Made by a program: the position numbers and the translations under genes. Below the pieces are notes generated by a model. That model did no database searches and was not told the DNA's origin. It saw only the letters and a program-made list of their open reading frames with translations. A stretch of DNA of 64,000 bases. Origin: Streptomyces tendae. Its GTDB lineage: Bacteria; Actinomycetota; Actinomycetes; Streptomycetales; Streptomycetaceae. The DNA lies in NCBI RefSeq assembly GCF_008632955.1, contig NZ_CP043959.1, positions 3,100,001 through 3,164,000 of the forward strand, in the 5' to 3' direction. This document shows, piece after piece, positions 1 through 9,584 of the stretch (positions within the stretch are counted from its first letter, which is position 1; every line of letters starts with the position of its first letter).

Positions 1-281
1 GGGCCGTCGACCCGCGAACGGGCAAGATCCTCTGGCGGTCGACGTCCCTCGCCGACGCGGGACTCCAGGTGCCGCGCCAGTACGTCAAGGTGGGGGACAC
101 CCTCTTCGGTGCCACGGACCTGGACACGAAGGGCGGCATCATCGCCATGGACGCGAAGACCGGTGACGTGCGCTGGACGTTCAACGACGGCAGCGGTGAC
201 CACCACGCATGGCTGGCGGCCACCGACGGCGAGCGCGTCTTCGCCCTCCACGGCACCGCACTGCACGCCATACCGGTGTGA
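1..281 (+). CDS. PQQ-binding-like beta-propeller repeat protein, C-terminal fragment
   Basis: The reading frame is already open at the left edge (codons from base 3) and ends at TGA 279-281, so only the last 92 residues are present. Two repeat signatures are visible, DPRTGKILWR near the start and AMDAKTGDVRWTF about 50 residues later. These are the aspartate/tryptophan blades of PQQ-type propellers (PF13360 or PF13570). In Streptomyces such propellers often form the C-terminal sensor of membrane Ser/Thr kinases or stand alone as exported proteins; the part needed to tell these apart lies outside the window. The family call is firm, the role unknown. Confidence 0.75.
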   Translation, partial: AVDPRTGKILWRSTSLADAGLQVPRQYVKVGDTLFGATDLDTKGGIIAMDAKTGDVRWTFNDGSGDHHAWLAATDGERVFALHGTALHAIPV

Positions 282-428
282 GGAACGGGCCGGCCGGGTG
301 GGCGGGTGAGGTGCGCTCAGAGGTGGCCGATCATCACGGTGTCGGAGTGGCGGCCAGGGGACTCCGGCCTGTCGGGTCACTGCTGACGTTCCTGATGCCG
401 ACGCGCCGCAGGTGAACGGTACGCAGAA

Positions 429-461
429 GCCCTCCGCGTCCGGTCGTCGGACGCGGAGGGC
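429..461. terminator. Strong hairpin between convergent genes
   Basis: A perfect 14-bp stem (GCCCTCCGCGTCCG paired with CGGACGCGGAGGGC) with a 5-nt loop lies between the propeller gene on + and the transporter gene ending on -. There is no T tract, as is usual in Streptomyces. It can serve both directions. Confidence 0.8.
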
Positions 462-485
462 CTCAGCGCTGCGGTTCAGGCAACC

Positions 486-1895
486 TCAGGGAGCCGCGGT
501 AACAGCGGCCTCCTCACGGGCCGTTGTCTCGGCCGCCTCGCCCTCGTCCAGACCCACGTCCTTCGTCTCCCGTCCGAGCACCAGCGCCACCAGCGTCAGC
601 AGCGCCATCGAGGACAGGTAGACGCCGACCAGCCAGGGCGAGCCGTCGCCGGTCTCCCACAGGGCCACCGCTATGAAGGGGGCGACGGCCGCGCCGAGGA
701 TCGAGCTGACGTTGTAGGAGATGCCGGAGCCCGTGTAGCGCACGCTCGTCGGGAACAGTTCCGGCAGCAGCGCGCCCATCGGGCCGAAGGTCATGCCCAT
801 CAGCGTGAAGCCGAACACCAGCCACAGCACCACGCCCACCGTGCCCAGGCCGATCAGCGGCACCCAGACCAGCCCGAACACCAGGATCCCGGCGGTGACC
901 GCGATCAGCGTGGCGCGCCGGCCGTACCGGTCGGCGAGCGGGCCGGAGATCAGGGTGAACACGGCGAAGAACAGCACACCGAAGATCATCATCAGCACGA
1001 ACGTCGTGTAGTCGTAGCCCAGCCCCGGCACGTCGGCGTCCTCCGCCGTACGGCCGTAGCTCAGCGAGAACGTCGTCATCAGGTAGAAGAGCACGTACGT
1101 CGCCAGCATGAAGAACGTGCCGAGGACCAGCTGCTTCCAGTGGTTGCGGAAGACCGTCGCCAGCGGCAGCTTGCGCACCAGCCCCGCCTCGCGCGTCTTG
1201 GCGAACACCGGCGCTTCGACCAGGCGCATCCGCACCCACAGGCCGATCGCGACCATCACCGCGGAGAACAGGAACGGGATGCGCCAGCCCCAGTTCAGGA
1301 AGGCCTCGGACGGCTTGGAGGGGTCGGCGCCGGCCGCGGACGGCAGCAGTGCGCCGATGGCGAGGAACAGGCCGTTGCCGATGATGAACCCCAGCGGGGC
1401 GCCCAGTTGCGGGAACGTGCCGTACAGGGCGCGCTTGCCCTTCGGGGCGTTCTCGGTGGCGACCAGGGCCGCGCCGCTCCACTCGCCGCCGAGCGCGAAG
1501 CCCTGCGCCAGCCGCATCAGCACCAGCAGCGCGGTCGCGACCCAGCCGGCCTGCGCGTAGGTGGGCAGGACACCGATGAGGAACGTGGCGATGCCCATGG
1601 TGAGGAGGGACGCCACGAGCGTTCCCTTGCGCCCGAGCCGGTCACCGAGGTGTCCGAAGACCACCGCGCCGATCGGGCGGGCGACCATCGCGGCACCGAA
1701 CACGGCGAACGACGACAGCAGCGCGGTGGTGGGGTCGCTGCTGGGGAAGAAGAGCGTGGGGAAGACCAGAACGGCGGCGGTCGCGTAGATGTAGAAGTCG
1801 TAGAACTCGATCGTCGTGCCGATGAGGCTGGCGATGAGTACGCGCGAACGCGAGTTGACGGGAGCCGGGGCCGGACTGGTGGTTGGTGCGGGCAT
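486..1895 (-). CDS. MFS transporter, metabolite:H+ symporter (MHS) family
   Basis: The protein has 469 residues. The ATG at 1895 is preceded by GGAAAG; an upstream in-frame ATG at 1946 has no such site. The opening GTTIEFYDFYIYATAA is typical of the first membrane helix of MHS carriers (ProP, shikimate, alpha-ketoglutarate and citrate symporters). The loop motif GHLGDRLGRKGTL after helix 2 and its relative ADRYGRRATL in the second half are the MFS signature. Twelve hydrophobic segments can be traced. The family imports an organic acid or compatible solute with protons; the substrate cannot be read from sequence. It is transcribed away from the EF-G gene across a 420-bp gap. Confidence 0.85.
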   Translation of the reverse strand: MPAPTTSPAPAPVNSRSRVLIASLIGTTIEFYDFYIYATAAVLVFPTLFFPSSDPTTALLSSFAVFGAAMVARPIGAVVFGHLGDRLGRKGTLVASLLTMGIATFLIGVLPTYAQAGWVATALLVLMRLAQGFALGGEWSGAALVATENAPKGKRALYGTFPQLGAPLGFIIGNGLFLAIGALLPSAAGADPSKPSEAFLNWGWRIPFLFSAVMVAIGLWVRMRLVEAPVFAKTREAGLVRKLPLATVFRNHWKQLVLGTFFMLATYVLFYLMTTFSLSYGRTAEDADVPGLGYDYTTFVLMMIFGVLFFAVFTLISGPLADRYGRRATLIAVTAGILVFGLVWVPLIGLGTVGVVLWLVFGFTLMGMTFGPMGALLPELFPTSVRYTGSGISYNVSSILGAAVAPFIAVALWETGDGSPWLVGVYLSSMALLTLVALVLGRETKDVGLDEGEAAETTAREEAAVTAAP

Positions 1896-2101
1896 TTCAC
1901 GGTCTTTCCACGGGGAACGATCACTCCACCCTGACAGAAGTCTCATGCCTCAGGAACGACGTACCAGGATGTGAGACGAATACGGTCTGACCTGGGCGCG
2001 GAAAATACGTGGCGCCGCGGGATCCCGTCTCCCTACACTCGGCGGGCAGGCGCCGCCCGCTTCCGGGCCGCGCGCACCGACCAGGGAGGGGAGTCAGGGC
2101 C

Positions 2102-2215
2102 ATGCGTGACCACACCGCTGCCGCCGCTCCCCGTTCCCGGTCCCGCCGGACCGTGGTGATCCTGGTGTCTCCGGCCGCCCGGTGCCCGCTGCGCGGCCGG
2201 TACCGGATGCCCTGA
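2102..2215 (+). CDS. Possible leader peptide, 37 aa
   Basis: A short ORF begins at an ATG with a good ribosome-binding site (GGAGGGGAG about 8 nt upstream) and ends 100 bp before the EF-G-like gene. The peptide is Arg- and Ser-rich near its N-terminus ([10 protein letters not shown]) with a short hydrophobic stretch. A strong RBS on a tiny Arg-rich ORF, followed by a hairpin and then a translation-factor gene, fits an attenuation leader that senses ribosome stalling. No homologue is recognised, so it may also be a chance ORF. Confidence 0.35.
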   Translation: MRDHTAAAAPRSRSRRTVVILVSPAARCPLRGRYRMP

Positions 2216-2230
2216 CGCACGTCCGCCCCG

Positions 2231-2248
2231 ACCCCTCCGACGAGGGGT
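2231..2248 (+). promoter_or_regulatory. Hairpin between leader ORF and EF-G gene
   Basis: ACCCCTC and GAGGGGT form a perfect 7-bp stem with a CGAC tetraloop, 68 bp before the EF-G start. A second, imperfect stem (CCCCGCGC with GCGCCGGGG) follows directly, so alternative pairings are possible. This fits an attenuator but is not proof of one. Confidence 0.35.
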
Positions 2249-2315
2249 GCCCCGCGCCGTGCGCCGGGGGAGATCGCGCTGCCCTTCTCCGGTTCCCTCC
2301 GAAAGGCCACGGGCC

Positions 2316-4364
2316 ATGCGCACCACCGACCCACTCGCCGTCGTCCGCAACCTCGGCATCCTCGCCCACGTCGACGCCGGCAAGACCACCGTCACCGAGC
2401 GGATCCTCTACGCCACCGGCACCACCCACAAGCGCGGCGAGGTGCACGACGGCACCACCGTCACCGACTTCGACCCGCAGGAGCGCGACCGCGGCATCAC
2501 CATCTTCTCCGCCGCCGTGAGCTGCTCCTGGAACGGTCACCGGATCAACCTCATCGACACCCCGGGCCACGTCGACTTCGCCGACGAGGTGGAGCGCTCC
2601 CTGCGCGTCCTCGACGGCGCCGTCGCCGTGTTCGACGCGGTCGCCGGCGTGGAGCCGCAGAGCGAGTCGGTGTGGCGGCAGGCGGACCGGCACGGCGTCC
2701 CGCGCATCGCGTTCGTCAACAAGATGGACCGGGCCGGCGCCGATCTCGACGCAGCCGTCGCCTCCATCCGGGACCGGCTGCACCCGGTGCCGCTGGCCGT
2801 ACAGCTGCCGGTCGGGGCCGAGGACGCCTTCACCGGGGTCGTCGACCTGCTCGGCATGCGCACCCTGACCTGGACCGACGACGGCGAGGCCCGCGACCCG
2901 GAGCCGGTGCCGGACGCACTGCGCGAGGAGGCGCAGCGCAGGCGCCGACTGCTGGAGGAGGCCGTGGCGGAGCTGCACCCGGCCGCGCTGGAGGAGTTCT
3001 GCGACACGGGCGCGCTCGGCACCGGGACGCTCACGGCGGCCCTGCGGGACCTGACGGCCCGCGGTGAGGCCGTGGTCGTGCTGTGCGGCTCGGCCTACCG
3101 CAACCGCGGGGTCGAACCGCTGCTGGACGCCGTCCTCGCCTATCTGCCGTCACCGCTGGACGTGCCGGCGGTACGCGGCACGCACGACGGCACCGAGCAG
3201 GAGCGGGCCGCCGACCCGGAGGCGCCGCTGGCCGCGCTCGCGTTCAAGGTGAACGCGACCGCCACCGGACGGCTCACCTACCTGCGCGTCTATTCCGGCA
3301 CCGTCGAAAAGGGGGACACCGTGCGGGACGCCACCACCGGCCGCACCGAGCGCGTCGGCCGCATCCTGCGCGTCCGGGCCGACCGGCACGCGCGGCTGGA
3401 CCGTGCCGTCGCCGGTGACATCGTCGCCGTGGTCGGACTGAAGTGCGCCCGCGCCGGTGCCACGCTGTGCTCGCCGGACGCCCCGCTGGTGCTGGAGCCG
3501 CCCGGTGTCGCCGAACCCGTCGTCTCGGTCGCGGTCGAGGCGCTGCGGAGCACCGACACCGGCCGTCTGACGCAGGCGCTGGCCCGGCTCGCCGAGGAGG
3601 ACCCCTCGCTGGTCGTGCGTACCGACGCCGAGACGGGACAGACGGTGCTGTCCGGCATGGGCGAACTGCACCTGGAGGTCGCGGTCGAGCGCCTGCGGAG
3701 CGACCACGGACTGGGTGTCGCCGTCGGCCGGCCCCGCGTCAGCCACCGGGAGACCGTGGGCCGCGGTGTGTCGGGGTTCGTGTACCGGCACGTCAAACAG
3801 GACGGCGGCGCGGGCCAGTTCGCGCACGTCGTGCTCGACGTCGAGCCGCTGGACGACGCGGAGCGTGGCTTCGAGTTCCGTTCGACGGTCATCGGCGGCC
3901 GGGTGCCGCAGGAGTACGTCCGCGCCGTCGAGGCCGGCTGCCGGGACGCGCTGACCGAGGGGCCGTTGGGCGGTCACCCGGTGACGGGTCTGCGGGTCAC
4001 GCTCACCGACGGGTCGACGCACGTCAAGGACTCCTCGGACACCGCCTTCCGCACCGCGGGCCGGCTCGGACTGCGGGACGCCCTGCGGGCGTGCGCGATG
4101 GTGCTGCTGGAGCCGGTCGCCGAGGTCACGGTCACCGTTCCGCAGGACGCGGTGGGCTCCGTGCTCGGTGACCTGGCCGCGCGCCGCGGCCGGGTCGGCG
4201 GCTCGGTCACCCGCGCGGGCGCGGCGGTCGTCACCGCGACCGTGCCGCTGGCCGAACTCTTCGGCTACGCGACGCGGTTGCGCAGCCGCACCCAGGGCCG
4301 CGGCACCTTCACCAGCCGGCCCACCGGCTACGCGCCGGCGCCGGCGCCCGCCACCGCGCGGTAG
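2316..4364 (+). CDS. fusB: Elongation factor G paralogue
   Basis: The protein has 682 residues; EF-G is usually about 700. The ATG at 2316 is preceded by GAAAGG; the open frame upstream lacks a start with a ribosome-binding site. All GTPase motifs are present: AHVDAGKTT (17-25), RDRGITI, DTPGH, NKMD and GSAYRNRG. Domains II to V follow, including [18 protein letters not shown] and GGRVPQEY. The protein is GTP-driven and acts on the ribosome in translocation or recycling. It is a second EF-G type, not the housekeeping copy of the rpsL-rpsG-fusA-tuf operon. It resembles, from memory, S. coelicolor EF-G 2. A ribosome-protection (OtrA/TetM) role is possible, but no antibiotic cluster is beside it. 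Confidence 0.85.
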   Translation: MRTTDPLAVVRNLGILAHVDAGKTTVTERILYATGTTHKRGEVHDGTTVTDFDPQERDRGITIFSAAVSCSWNGHRINLIDTPGHVDFADEVERSLRVLDGAVAVFDAVAGVEPQSESVWRQADRHGVPRIAFVNKMDRAGADLDAAVASIRDRLHPVPLAVQLPVGAEDAFTGVVDLLGMRTLTWTDDGEARDPEPVPDALREEAQRRRRLLEEAVAELHPAALEEFCDTGALGTGTLTAALRDLTARGEAVVVLCGSAYRNRGVEPLLDAVLAYLPSPLDVPAVRGTHDGTEQERAADPEAPLAALAFKVNATATGRLTYLRVYSGTVEKGDTVRDATTGRTERVGRILRVRADRHARLDRAVAGDIVAVVGLKCARAGATLCSPDAPLVLEPPGVAEPVVSVAVEALRSTDTGRLTQALARLAEEDPSLVVRTDAETGQTVLSGMGELHLEVAVERLRSDHGLGVAVGRPRVSHRETVGRGVSGFVYRHVKQDGGAGQFAHVVLDVEPLDDAERGFEFRSTVIGGRVPQEYVRAVEAGCRDALTEGPLGGHPVTGLRVTLTDGSTHVKDSSDTAFRTAGRLGLRDALRACAMVLLEPVAEVTVTVPQDAVGSVLGDLAARRGRVGGSVTRAGAAVVTATVPLAELFGYATRLRSRTQGRGTFTSRPTGYAPAPAPATAR

Positions 4365-4385
4365 CTCTCGGTAGCGCGCGTGCGC

Positions 4386-4424
4386 GGCGGCCCCTCCCCG
4401 TCGTCCCGGCGGGGAGGGGCCGCC
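4386..4424 (+). terminator. Rho-independent-type hairpin after EF-G
   Basis: A perfect 15-bp stem (GGCGGCCCCTCCCCG with its complement) has a 9-nt loop and starts 22 bp after the stop codon. Confidence 0.85.
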
Positions 4425-4479
4425 GGCGGCGGACGACGGAAGCGAGGGCGCCTGCCCGTACCGCGCGCTGTCCAAACCC

Positions 4480-4531
4480 TTGACGCGGCGCCCGCGGAAG
4501 GTTTAACTCACGTCCTAAATTAAGCCGTGAG
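4480..4531 (+). promoter_or_regulatory. Promoter and operator-like palindrome of sugar operon
   Basis: TTGACG (4480-4485), a 17-nt spacer and TTAACT (4503-4508) form a plausible promoter. Overlapping its -10 is an inverted repeat, CTCACG (4507-4512) and CGTGAG (4526-4531), around an AT-rich core TCCTAAATTAAG that stands out in this GC-rich DNA. The core resembles elements seen before ROK-regulated sugar transport operons in Streptomyces (recollection, not a search). No regulator gene is adjacent, so it would act in trans. Confidence 0.5.
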
Positions 4532-4593
4532 GCGGTGCCGTGCGCGTAGAGAAACGCGCCGCCTCACGCCCCCGGAAAGGGACAACTGGAGCC

Positions 4594-5910
4594 ATGCGCA
4601 GTATCCGAGCCGCGGCCACAGGCGCCGTCATGCTGTCTCTCGCACTCGCCGCCTCGGCCTGCGGAGGCGGTTCGAGCACGGGCGGCGGGTCCAACGACTC
4701 GCCGAAGGAACTCACCTACTGGGCCTCCAACCAGGGCGCCAGCATCGAGGTCGACAAGAAGGTCCTTCAGCCCGAACTCGACAAGTTCGAGAAGCAGACC
4801 GGCATCAAGGTCAAGCTGGAGGTCGTGCCCTGGTCCGACCTGCTGAACCGCATCCTCACCGCCACCACCTCCGGCCAGGGCCCGGACGTGCTGAACATCG
4901 GCAACACCTGGTCCGCCTCGCTCCAGGCGACCGGCGCCCTCCTGCCCTGGGACAAGGCGCAGTTCGACAAGATCGGCGGCAAGGACCGTTTCGTCGACTC
5001 CGCGCTCGGCTCCACCGGCGCCGAGGGGCAGGATCCGGCCGCCGTCCCGCTCTACTCCATGGCCTACGCCCTCTACTACAACAAGCAGATGTTCGCCGAC
5101 GCGGGCATCGACGCCCCGCCCGCCACCTGGGACGAACTGGTCGCCGCCGGCAAGAAGCTGTCCAAGGACGGCAAGTGGGGCATAGGCATGGAGGGCTCCA
5201 ACCCCTCCGAGAACATCCACCACGCCTTCGTCTTCGCCAAGCAGCACGGCGCCGGCTTCTTCACCGCCGACGGCAAGCCCGACTTCACGAGCGACGGCGC
5301 GGTCGCAGCGGTCAAGCAGTACGTCGACCTCATGGCGAAGGACAAGATCATCGCCCCGGGCAACGCCGAGTACGCGCAGAACCAGTCGGTCAGTGACTTC
5401 GCCAAGGGCAAGACGGGCATGCTGCTGTGGCAGTCCGCCTCCGCCAACCTGAAGTCCCAGGGCATGAGCGAGGACGCCTACGGCATCGCCCCGGTGCCCG
5501 TGCAGTCCGGCACCCCCGGCGCCGGCAAGCAGGTCAACTCCATGGTCGCCGGCATCAACCTCGCCGTCTTCAAGAACACCGACAACCTCGACGGCGCCAG
5601 TGAGTTCGTGAAGTTCATGACCAGCGACGCCGAGCAGAAGATCCTCAACACCGCCTACAGCTCCATCCCGCCGGTCAAGGCCGCCCAGGAGGACCCCGCC
5701 TTCAACTCCCCGTCCAACTCCGTCCTCAAGGACACCCTCGCCAAGAGCGCCGTCGCCCTGCCGCAGGTGCCCGACGAGTCCCAGTTCGAAACCGCCGTCG
5801 GCACCGCCGTCAAGGAACTGTTCGCCGACGCCGCCGCCGGCCGGCCCGTGACCACCGACTCGGTGAAGGCCGCGCTCACCAAGGCGCAGCAGCAGATGCC
5901 CACGAAGTGA
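4594..5910 (+). CDS. Sugar ABC transporter substrate-binding lipoprotein
   Basis: The protein has 438 residues from the ATG at 4594 (GGAG 3 nt and GGAAAGGG 14 nt upstream); a start at 4540 would put a charged extension before the signal peptide. It begins MRSIRAAATGAV, a hydrophobic stretch and a lipobox-like ASAC, so Cys near residue 23 would be lipidated and the protein tethered outside the membrane. A Ser/Gly linker and a family 1 solute-binding fold follow (ELTYWASNQGAS, GPDVLNIGNTWSASL, MAYALYYNKQMF). It is the extracellular sugar receptor of a CUT1 importer whose permeases follow directly. No ATPase gene is present; such systems usually borrow the shared MsiK ATPase. The linked GH1 enzyme suggests a beta-glucoside or cello-oligosaccharide substrate. 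Confidence 0.9.
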   Translation: MRSIRAAATGAVMLSLALAASACGGGSSTGGGSNDSPKELTYWASNQGASIEVDKKVLQPELDKFEKQTGIKVKLEVVPWSDLLNRILTATTSGQGPDVLNIGNTWSASLQATGALLPWDKAQFDKIGGKDRFVDSALGSTGAEGQDPAAVPLYSMAYALYYNKQMFADAGIDAPPATWDELVAAGKKLSKDGKWGIGMEGSNPSENIHHAFVFAKQHGAGFFTADGKPDFTSDGAVAAVKQYVDLMAKDKIIAPGNAEYAQNQSVSDFAKGKTGMLLWQSASANLKSQGMSEDAYGIAPVPVQSGTPGAGKQVNSMVAGINLAVFKNTDNLDGASEFVKFMTSDAEQKILNTAYSSIPPVKAAQEDPAFNSPSNSVLKDTLAKSAVALPQVPDESQFETAVGTAVKELFADAAAGRPVTTDSVKAALTKAQQQMPTK

Positions 5911-6914
5911 GCCCCGACACCGCCATGACTGCCACTGCCCCCGCAGCTCAGGCCGCCGTGCGCAAGAGTCCCCCCGGTGCGGCGCGCGGCCCCCGCCGCC
6001 GCACCGGGCGGCTCCGCCGCATCGGACTGCCCTACCTGCTGCTCCTGCCCGCCCTGCTCCTCGAACTCCTCGTTCACCTGGTGCCGATGGTCATCGGCAT
6101 CGTGATGAGCTTCAAGGAACTCACCCAGTTCTACATCCGCGACTGGAGCACCGCCCCCTGGGCGGGCCTCGACAACTACGCGGTGTCGGTCGACTTCGAC
6201 GCCCCCGTCGGCAAGGCCCTGCTCCACTCGTTCCTCGTCACGATCGCCTTCACCCTGCTGTCCGTCGGCCTGTGCTGGCTGATCGGCACGGCCGCCGCCG
6301 TCTACATGCAGGACACCTTCCGCGGCCGCGGCCTGCTGCGCGCCCTGTTCCTGGTGCCGTACGCCCTGCCGGTCTACGCGGCCGTCATCACCTGGGTGTT
6401 CATGTTCCAGCACGACAACGGCCTGGTGAACCACGTCCTGCACGACCAGCTCGGCATCACCGACAAGCCCTCCTTCTGGCTGATCGGCGACAACAGCTTC
6501 GTCGCGCTGCTGACCGTGTCGGTGTGGAAGGGCTGGCCGTTCGCCTTCCTCATCGTGATGGCCGGACTGCAGAACATCCCGCGCGAGCTGTACGAGGCAG
6601 CCGCCCTCGACGGCGCCGGCATGATCCAGCAGATCCGCCGCATCACCCTGCCGTCGCTCCGCCCGGTCAACCAGGTCCTGGTGCTCGTCCTGTTCCTGTG
6701 GACGTTCAACGACTTCAACACCCCGTACGTCCTCTTCGGCAGGAGCGCGCCCGAGGCCGCCGACCTCATCTCCGTGCACATCTACCAGGCGTCCTTCGTC
6801 ACCTGGAACTTCGGCGCCGGATCCGCGATGTCCGTGCTGCTCCTGCTGTTCCTGCTCGTCGTCACGGGCGTCTACCTCGCCCTCACCTCACGCGGACGGA
6901 GGACCGCCTCATGA
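5907..6914 (+). CDS. Sugar ABC transporter permease (MalF/UgpA type)
   Basis: The protein has 335 residues. The GTG at 5907 overlaps the preceding stop codon (GTGA), the usual sign of translational coupling; ATG 5925 is an alternative. After a basic N-terminus (about 30 residues) there are six hydrophobic helices. The EAA loop that docks the ATPase reads [20 protein letters not shown], a standard CUT1 signature. It forms half of the membrane channel together with the next gene. Confidence 0.9.
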   Translation: MSPDTAMTATAPAAQAAVRKSPPGAARGPRRRTGRLRRIGLPYLLLLPALLLELLVHLVPMVIGIVMSFKELTQFYIRDWSTAPWAGLDNYAVSVDFDAPVGKALLHSFLVTIAFTLLSVGLCWLIGTAAAVYMQDTFRGRGLLRALFLVPYALPVYAAVITWVFMFQHDNGLVNHVLHDQLGITDKPSFWLIGDNSFVALLTVSVWKGWPFAFLIVMAGLQNIPRELYEAAALDGAGMIQQIRRITLPSLRPVNQVLVLVLFLWTFNDFNTPYVLFGRSAPEAADLISVHIYQASFVTWNFGAGSAMSVLLLLFLLVVTGVYLALTSRGRRTAS

Positions 6915-7771
6915 GCCTGCCCCGGTCCCCGATGGCCCCGCCCCGCTCGTTCCTCTGGTCACGGCGGATCTTCCTCACCCTGCTCACCGGCTTCGTGCTG
7001 GTCCCGGTGTACGTCATGGTGTCCAGCTCGCTGAAGCCGCTCGCCGACGTCACCGGCGCATTCCGCTGGCTGCCGACCGAGCTGACCGTCCGCCCGTACA
7101 TCGACATCTGGTCCACCGTCCCGCTCGGCCGCTACTTCGTGAACTCGCTGATCGTGGCGGGCGCGGCGACCGTGTGCTCGGTGGTGATCGCGGTGTTCTC
7201 CGCGTACGCCGTCAGCCGCTACTCCTTCCGCGGCAAGCGGGTCTTCACGGTGACCGTGCTGTCGACGCAGATGTTCCCCGGGATCCTGTTCCTGCTCCCG
7301 CTGTTCCTCATCTACGTCAACATCGGCAACGCCACCGGCATCGCCCTGTTCGGCTCCCGCGGCGGCCTGATCCTGACGTACCTGACCTTCTCCCTGCCGT
7401 TCTCCATCTGGATGCTGATCGGCTACTTCGACTCGGTGCCGCGCGACCTGGACGAGGCGGCGCTCGTGGACGGCTGCGGCCCGCTCGGCGCGCTGTTCCG
7501 CGTCGTCGTCCCGGCGGCCGTGCCCGGCATCGTCGCGGTCGCCGTCTACGCCTTCATGACCGCCTGGGGCGAGGTCCTCTTCGCGTCCGTGATGACCAAC
7601 GACACCACCCGCACCCTGGCGGTCGGCCTCCAGGGCTACTCCACCCTCAACGACGTGTACTGGAACCAGATCATGGCCGCCTCCCTCGTGGTGAGCGTCC
7701 CCGTGGTCGCCGGATTCCTCCTCCTGCAGCGCTACCTCGTCGCCGGCCTCACGGCGGGAGCCGTCAAGTGA
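6911..7771 (+). CDS. Sugar ABC transporter permease (MalG/UgpE type)
   Basis: The protein has 286 residues. The ATG at 6911 overlaps the preceding stop (ATGA) and has GGAGG upstream. It has six predicted membrane helices, and the EAA loop [20 protein letters not shown] marks it as the MalG-like partner of the preceding permease. The gene ends 20 bp before the beta-glucosidase start, so uptake and hydrolysis are expressed together. Confidence 0.9.
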   Translation: MSLPRSPMAPPRSFLWSRRIFLTLLTGFVLVPVYVMVSSSLKPLADVTGAFRWLPTELTVRPYIDIWSTVPLGRYFVNSLIVAGAATVCSVVIAVFSAYAVSRYSFRGKRVFTVTVLSTQMFPGILFLLPLFLIYVNIGNATGIALFGSRGGLILTYLTFSLPFSIWMLIGYFDSVPRDLDEAALVDGCGPLGALFRVVVPAAVPGIVAVAVYAFMTAWGEVLFASVMTNDTTRTLAVGLQGYSTLNDVYWNQIMAASLVVSVPVVAGFLLLQRYLVAGLTAGAVK

Positions 7772-7791
7772 CCCACCCCGAAAGGACTGTC

Positions 7792-9150
7792 GTGACCATC
7801 GACTACGCCGCCCTCCCCGACGACTTCCTGTGGGGCACGGCCACCTCGGCCTACCAGATCGAGGGCGCCGTGGCGGAGGACGGCCGTTCTCCGTCGATCT
7901 GGGACACCTTCTCGCACACCCCCGGCCGCATCGACAACGACGACCACGGCGACACCGCCTGCGACCACTACCACCGCTGGCGCGAGGACATCGGCCTGAT
8001 GCGCCGCCTCGGCACCAACGCCTACCGGCTGTCCGTCGCCTGGCCGCGCGTGGTGCCCGGCGGCGACGGCCCGGTCAACGCCAAGGGCCTCGCCTTCTAC
8101 GACCGGCTGGTCGACGGCCTGCTCGACGCCGGCATCACCCCGTCGGTCACCCTCTACCACTGGGACCTGCCCCAGGTCCTCCAGGACCGCGGCGGCTGGC
8201 CCGAACGCGACACCGCCGAGCACTTCGCCGCGTACGCCTCCGCCGTCGCCGAACGCCTCGGCGACCGCGTCCACCACTGGGCCACCCTCAACGAACCCCT
8301 GTGCTCCGCCTGGATCGGCCACCTCGAGGGCAAGATGGCCCCCGGCTGGACCGACCTGACGGCCGCCGTCCGCGCCTCCTACCACCTGCTGCTCGGCCAC
8401 GGCCTGGCCGCCCGCGCCATCCGCGCCGCGGCCCCCGGCGCCCAGGTCGGCATCGTCAACAACCTCTCCACCATCCACGCGGCGAGCGACAGCCCCGAGG
8501 ACCGCGCCGCCGCCGTCCGCATGGACGGCCACACCAACCGCTGGTGGCTCGACCCGGTCCACGGCCGCGGCTTCCCCGAGGACATGCGCGAGGTCTACGG
8601 CGTCGACCTCCCCGAACGCCCCGGCGACCTGGAGACCATCGCGGCCCCGCTCGACTGGCTCGGCCTCAACTACTACTTCCCACAGGTGGTCGCCGACGAC
8701 CCTGACGGCCCGGCCCCCCGCGCCGCCTTCGTGCGCCGCGACGGCGTGCCCCGCACCGGCATGGACTGGGAGATCGACGCGAACGGCATCGAGGCCCTGC
8801 TCCTGCGGCTCACCGAGGAGTACGGCGCCCGCAAGCTCTACGTCACCGAGAACGGCTCCGCCTTCCCGGACGTCGTCCGCCCCGACGGCACCGTCGACGA
8901 CCCCGAGCGCCAGGACTACCTCACCCGGCATGTGGCCGCCTGTGCCTCCGCCGCCCGCAAGGGCGCCCCGCTGGCCGGCTACTTCGCCTGGTCCCTGCTG
9001 GACAACTTCGAGTGGGCGTACGGCTACGACAAGCGCTTCGGCCTGGTCCACGTCGACTACGCCACCCAGGCCCGCACGATCAAGGGCTCCGGACACCGGT
9101 ACGCGGACATCGTCCGGGGGCACGGGGAGCGGGTGCGGAAGGCGGCGTGA
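7792..9150 (+). CDS. GH1 beta-glucosidase
   Basis: The protein has 452 residues, normal for GH1. The start is GTG 7792 with GAAAGGA upstream. The N-terminal signature [15 protein letters not shown] is typical of the family. The general acid/base is Glu168 in TLNEP and the nucleophile Glu353 in YVTENG; both are intact. There is no signal peptide, so the enzyme is cytoplasmic. As the last gene of the ABC operon it would split imported beta-glucosides such as cellobiose or laminaribiose to glucose. Confidence 0.92.
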   Translation: MTIDYAALPDDFLWGTATSAYQIEGAVAEDGRSPSIWDTFSHTPGRIDNDDHGDTACDHYHRWREDIGLMRRLGTNAYRLSVAWPRVVPGGDGPVNAKGLAFYDRLVDGLLDAGITPSVTLYHWDLPQVLQDRGGWPERDTAEHFAAYASAVAERLGDRVHHWATLNEPLCSAWIGHLEGKMAPGWTDLTAAVRASYHLLLGHGLAARAIRAAAPGAQVGIVNNLSTIHAASDSPEDRAAAVRMDGHTNRWWLDPVHGRGFPEDMREVYGVDLPERPGDLETIAAPLDWLGLNYYFPQVVADDPDGPAPRAAFVRRDGVPRTGMDWEIDANGIEALLLRLTEEYGARKLYVTENGSAFPDVVRPDGTVDDPERQDYLTRHVAACASAARKGAPLAGYFAWSLLDNFEWAYGYDKRFGLVHVDYATQARTIKGSGHRYADIVRGHGERVRKAA

Positions 9151-9169
9151 GGCTGTGGCGCCGGTGGGC

Positions 9170-9190
9170 GCGGGCAGGGTCCGTGCCCGC
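9170..9190. terminator. Hairpin between convergent genes
   Basis: GCGGGCA and TGCCCGC form a perfect 7-bp stem with a 7-nt loop in the short gap between the beta-glucosidase (+) and the tautomerase (-). Confidence 0.6.
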
Positions 9191-9203
9191 CGGCGGCCGC
9201 GGG

Positions 9204-9413
9204 TCAGGCGTCGCCGTTGAGCAGGGCGGCCGTGAGGACGTGACCGCCTACGCCCCAGCCTCCGTCGGCGACCTCGTCGACGAGCACTACGGTGGTGGCG
9301 CGGGCGCGTTCACCGTAGATCTCGGCGTACAGGTCGGTGGTGCGCTCGACGATCTTCCTCTTGTCGTCGGGGCCGAGGGTGTCGGCGGGGACCTTGAAGT
9401 GGGCGAAAGGCAT
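9204..9413 (-). CDS. 4-oxalocrotonate tautomerase family protein
   Basis: This small protein has 69 residues, close to the family's 60-80. The ATG at 9413 has AAGGAGT upstream. It begins Met-Pro-Phe-Ala-His, so the catalytic N-terminal proline is exposed after Met removal, the hallmark of the tautomerase superfamily. Further family features are DDKRKIVERTTDLYAEIYG and VLVDEV. These enzymes interconvert keto and enol forms. It lies downstream of the SDR on the same strand, so the two probably share transcription under the XRE regulator. Confidence 0.85.
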   Translation of the reverse strand: MPFAHFKVPADTLGPDDKRKIVERTTDLYAEIYGERARATTVVLVDEVADGGWGVGGHVLTAALLNGDA

Positions 9414-9584
9414 GAGTGGTACTCCTTGGTAGCTCTGGGGGAGGCTGCGAACGCGGTACGGGCGCCGCACGGACGCTCTCAGGGGGCGCCGGAGGGTCCT
9501 GGATGGCCGACGGGGCTGGGGTGGCCGGTCGGTCCCCGGCGGCCTGCGGGTCTTGGATGGCCGGCCCGGCGGCCGGCCGGGTGC

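Noticed and set aside
2316..4364. Tetracycline-resistance ribosome-protection protein (OtrA/TetM)
   Set aside because: The sequence follows EF-G throughout, including RDRGITI and the domain IV region, and no resistance or antibiotic genes are adjacent; EF-G paralogue is the simpler call.
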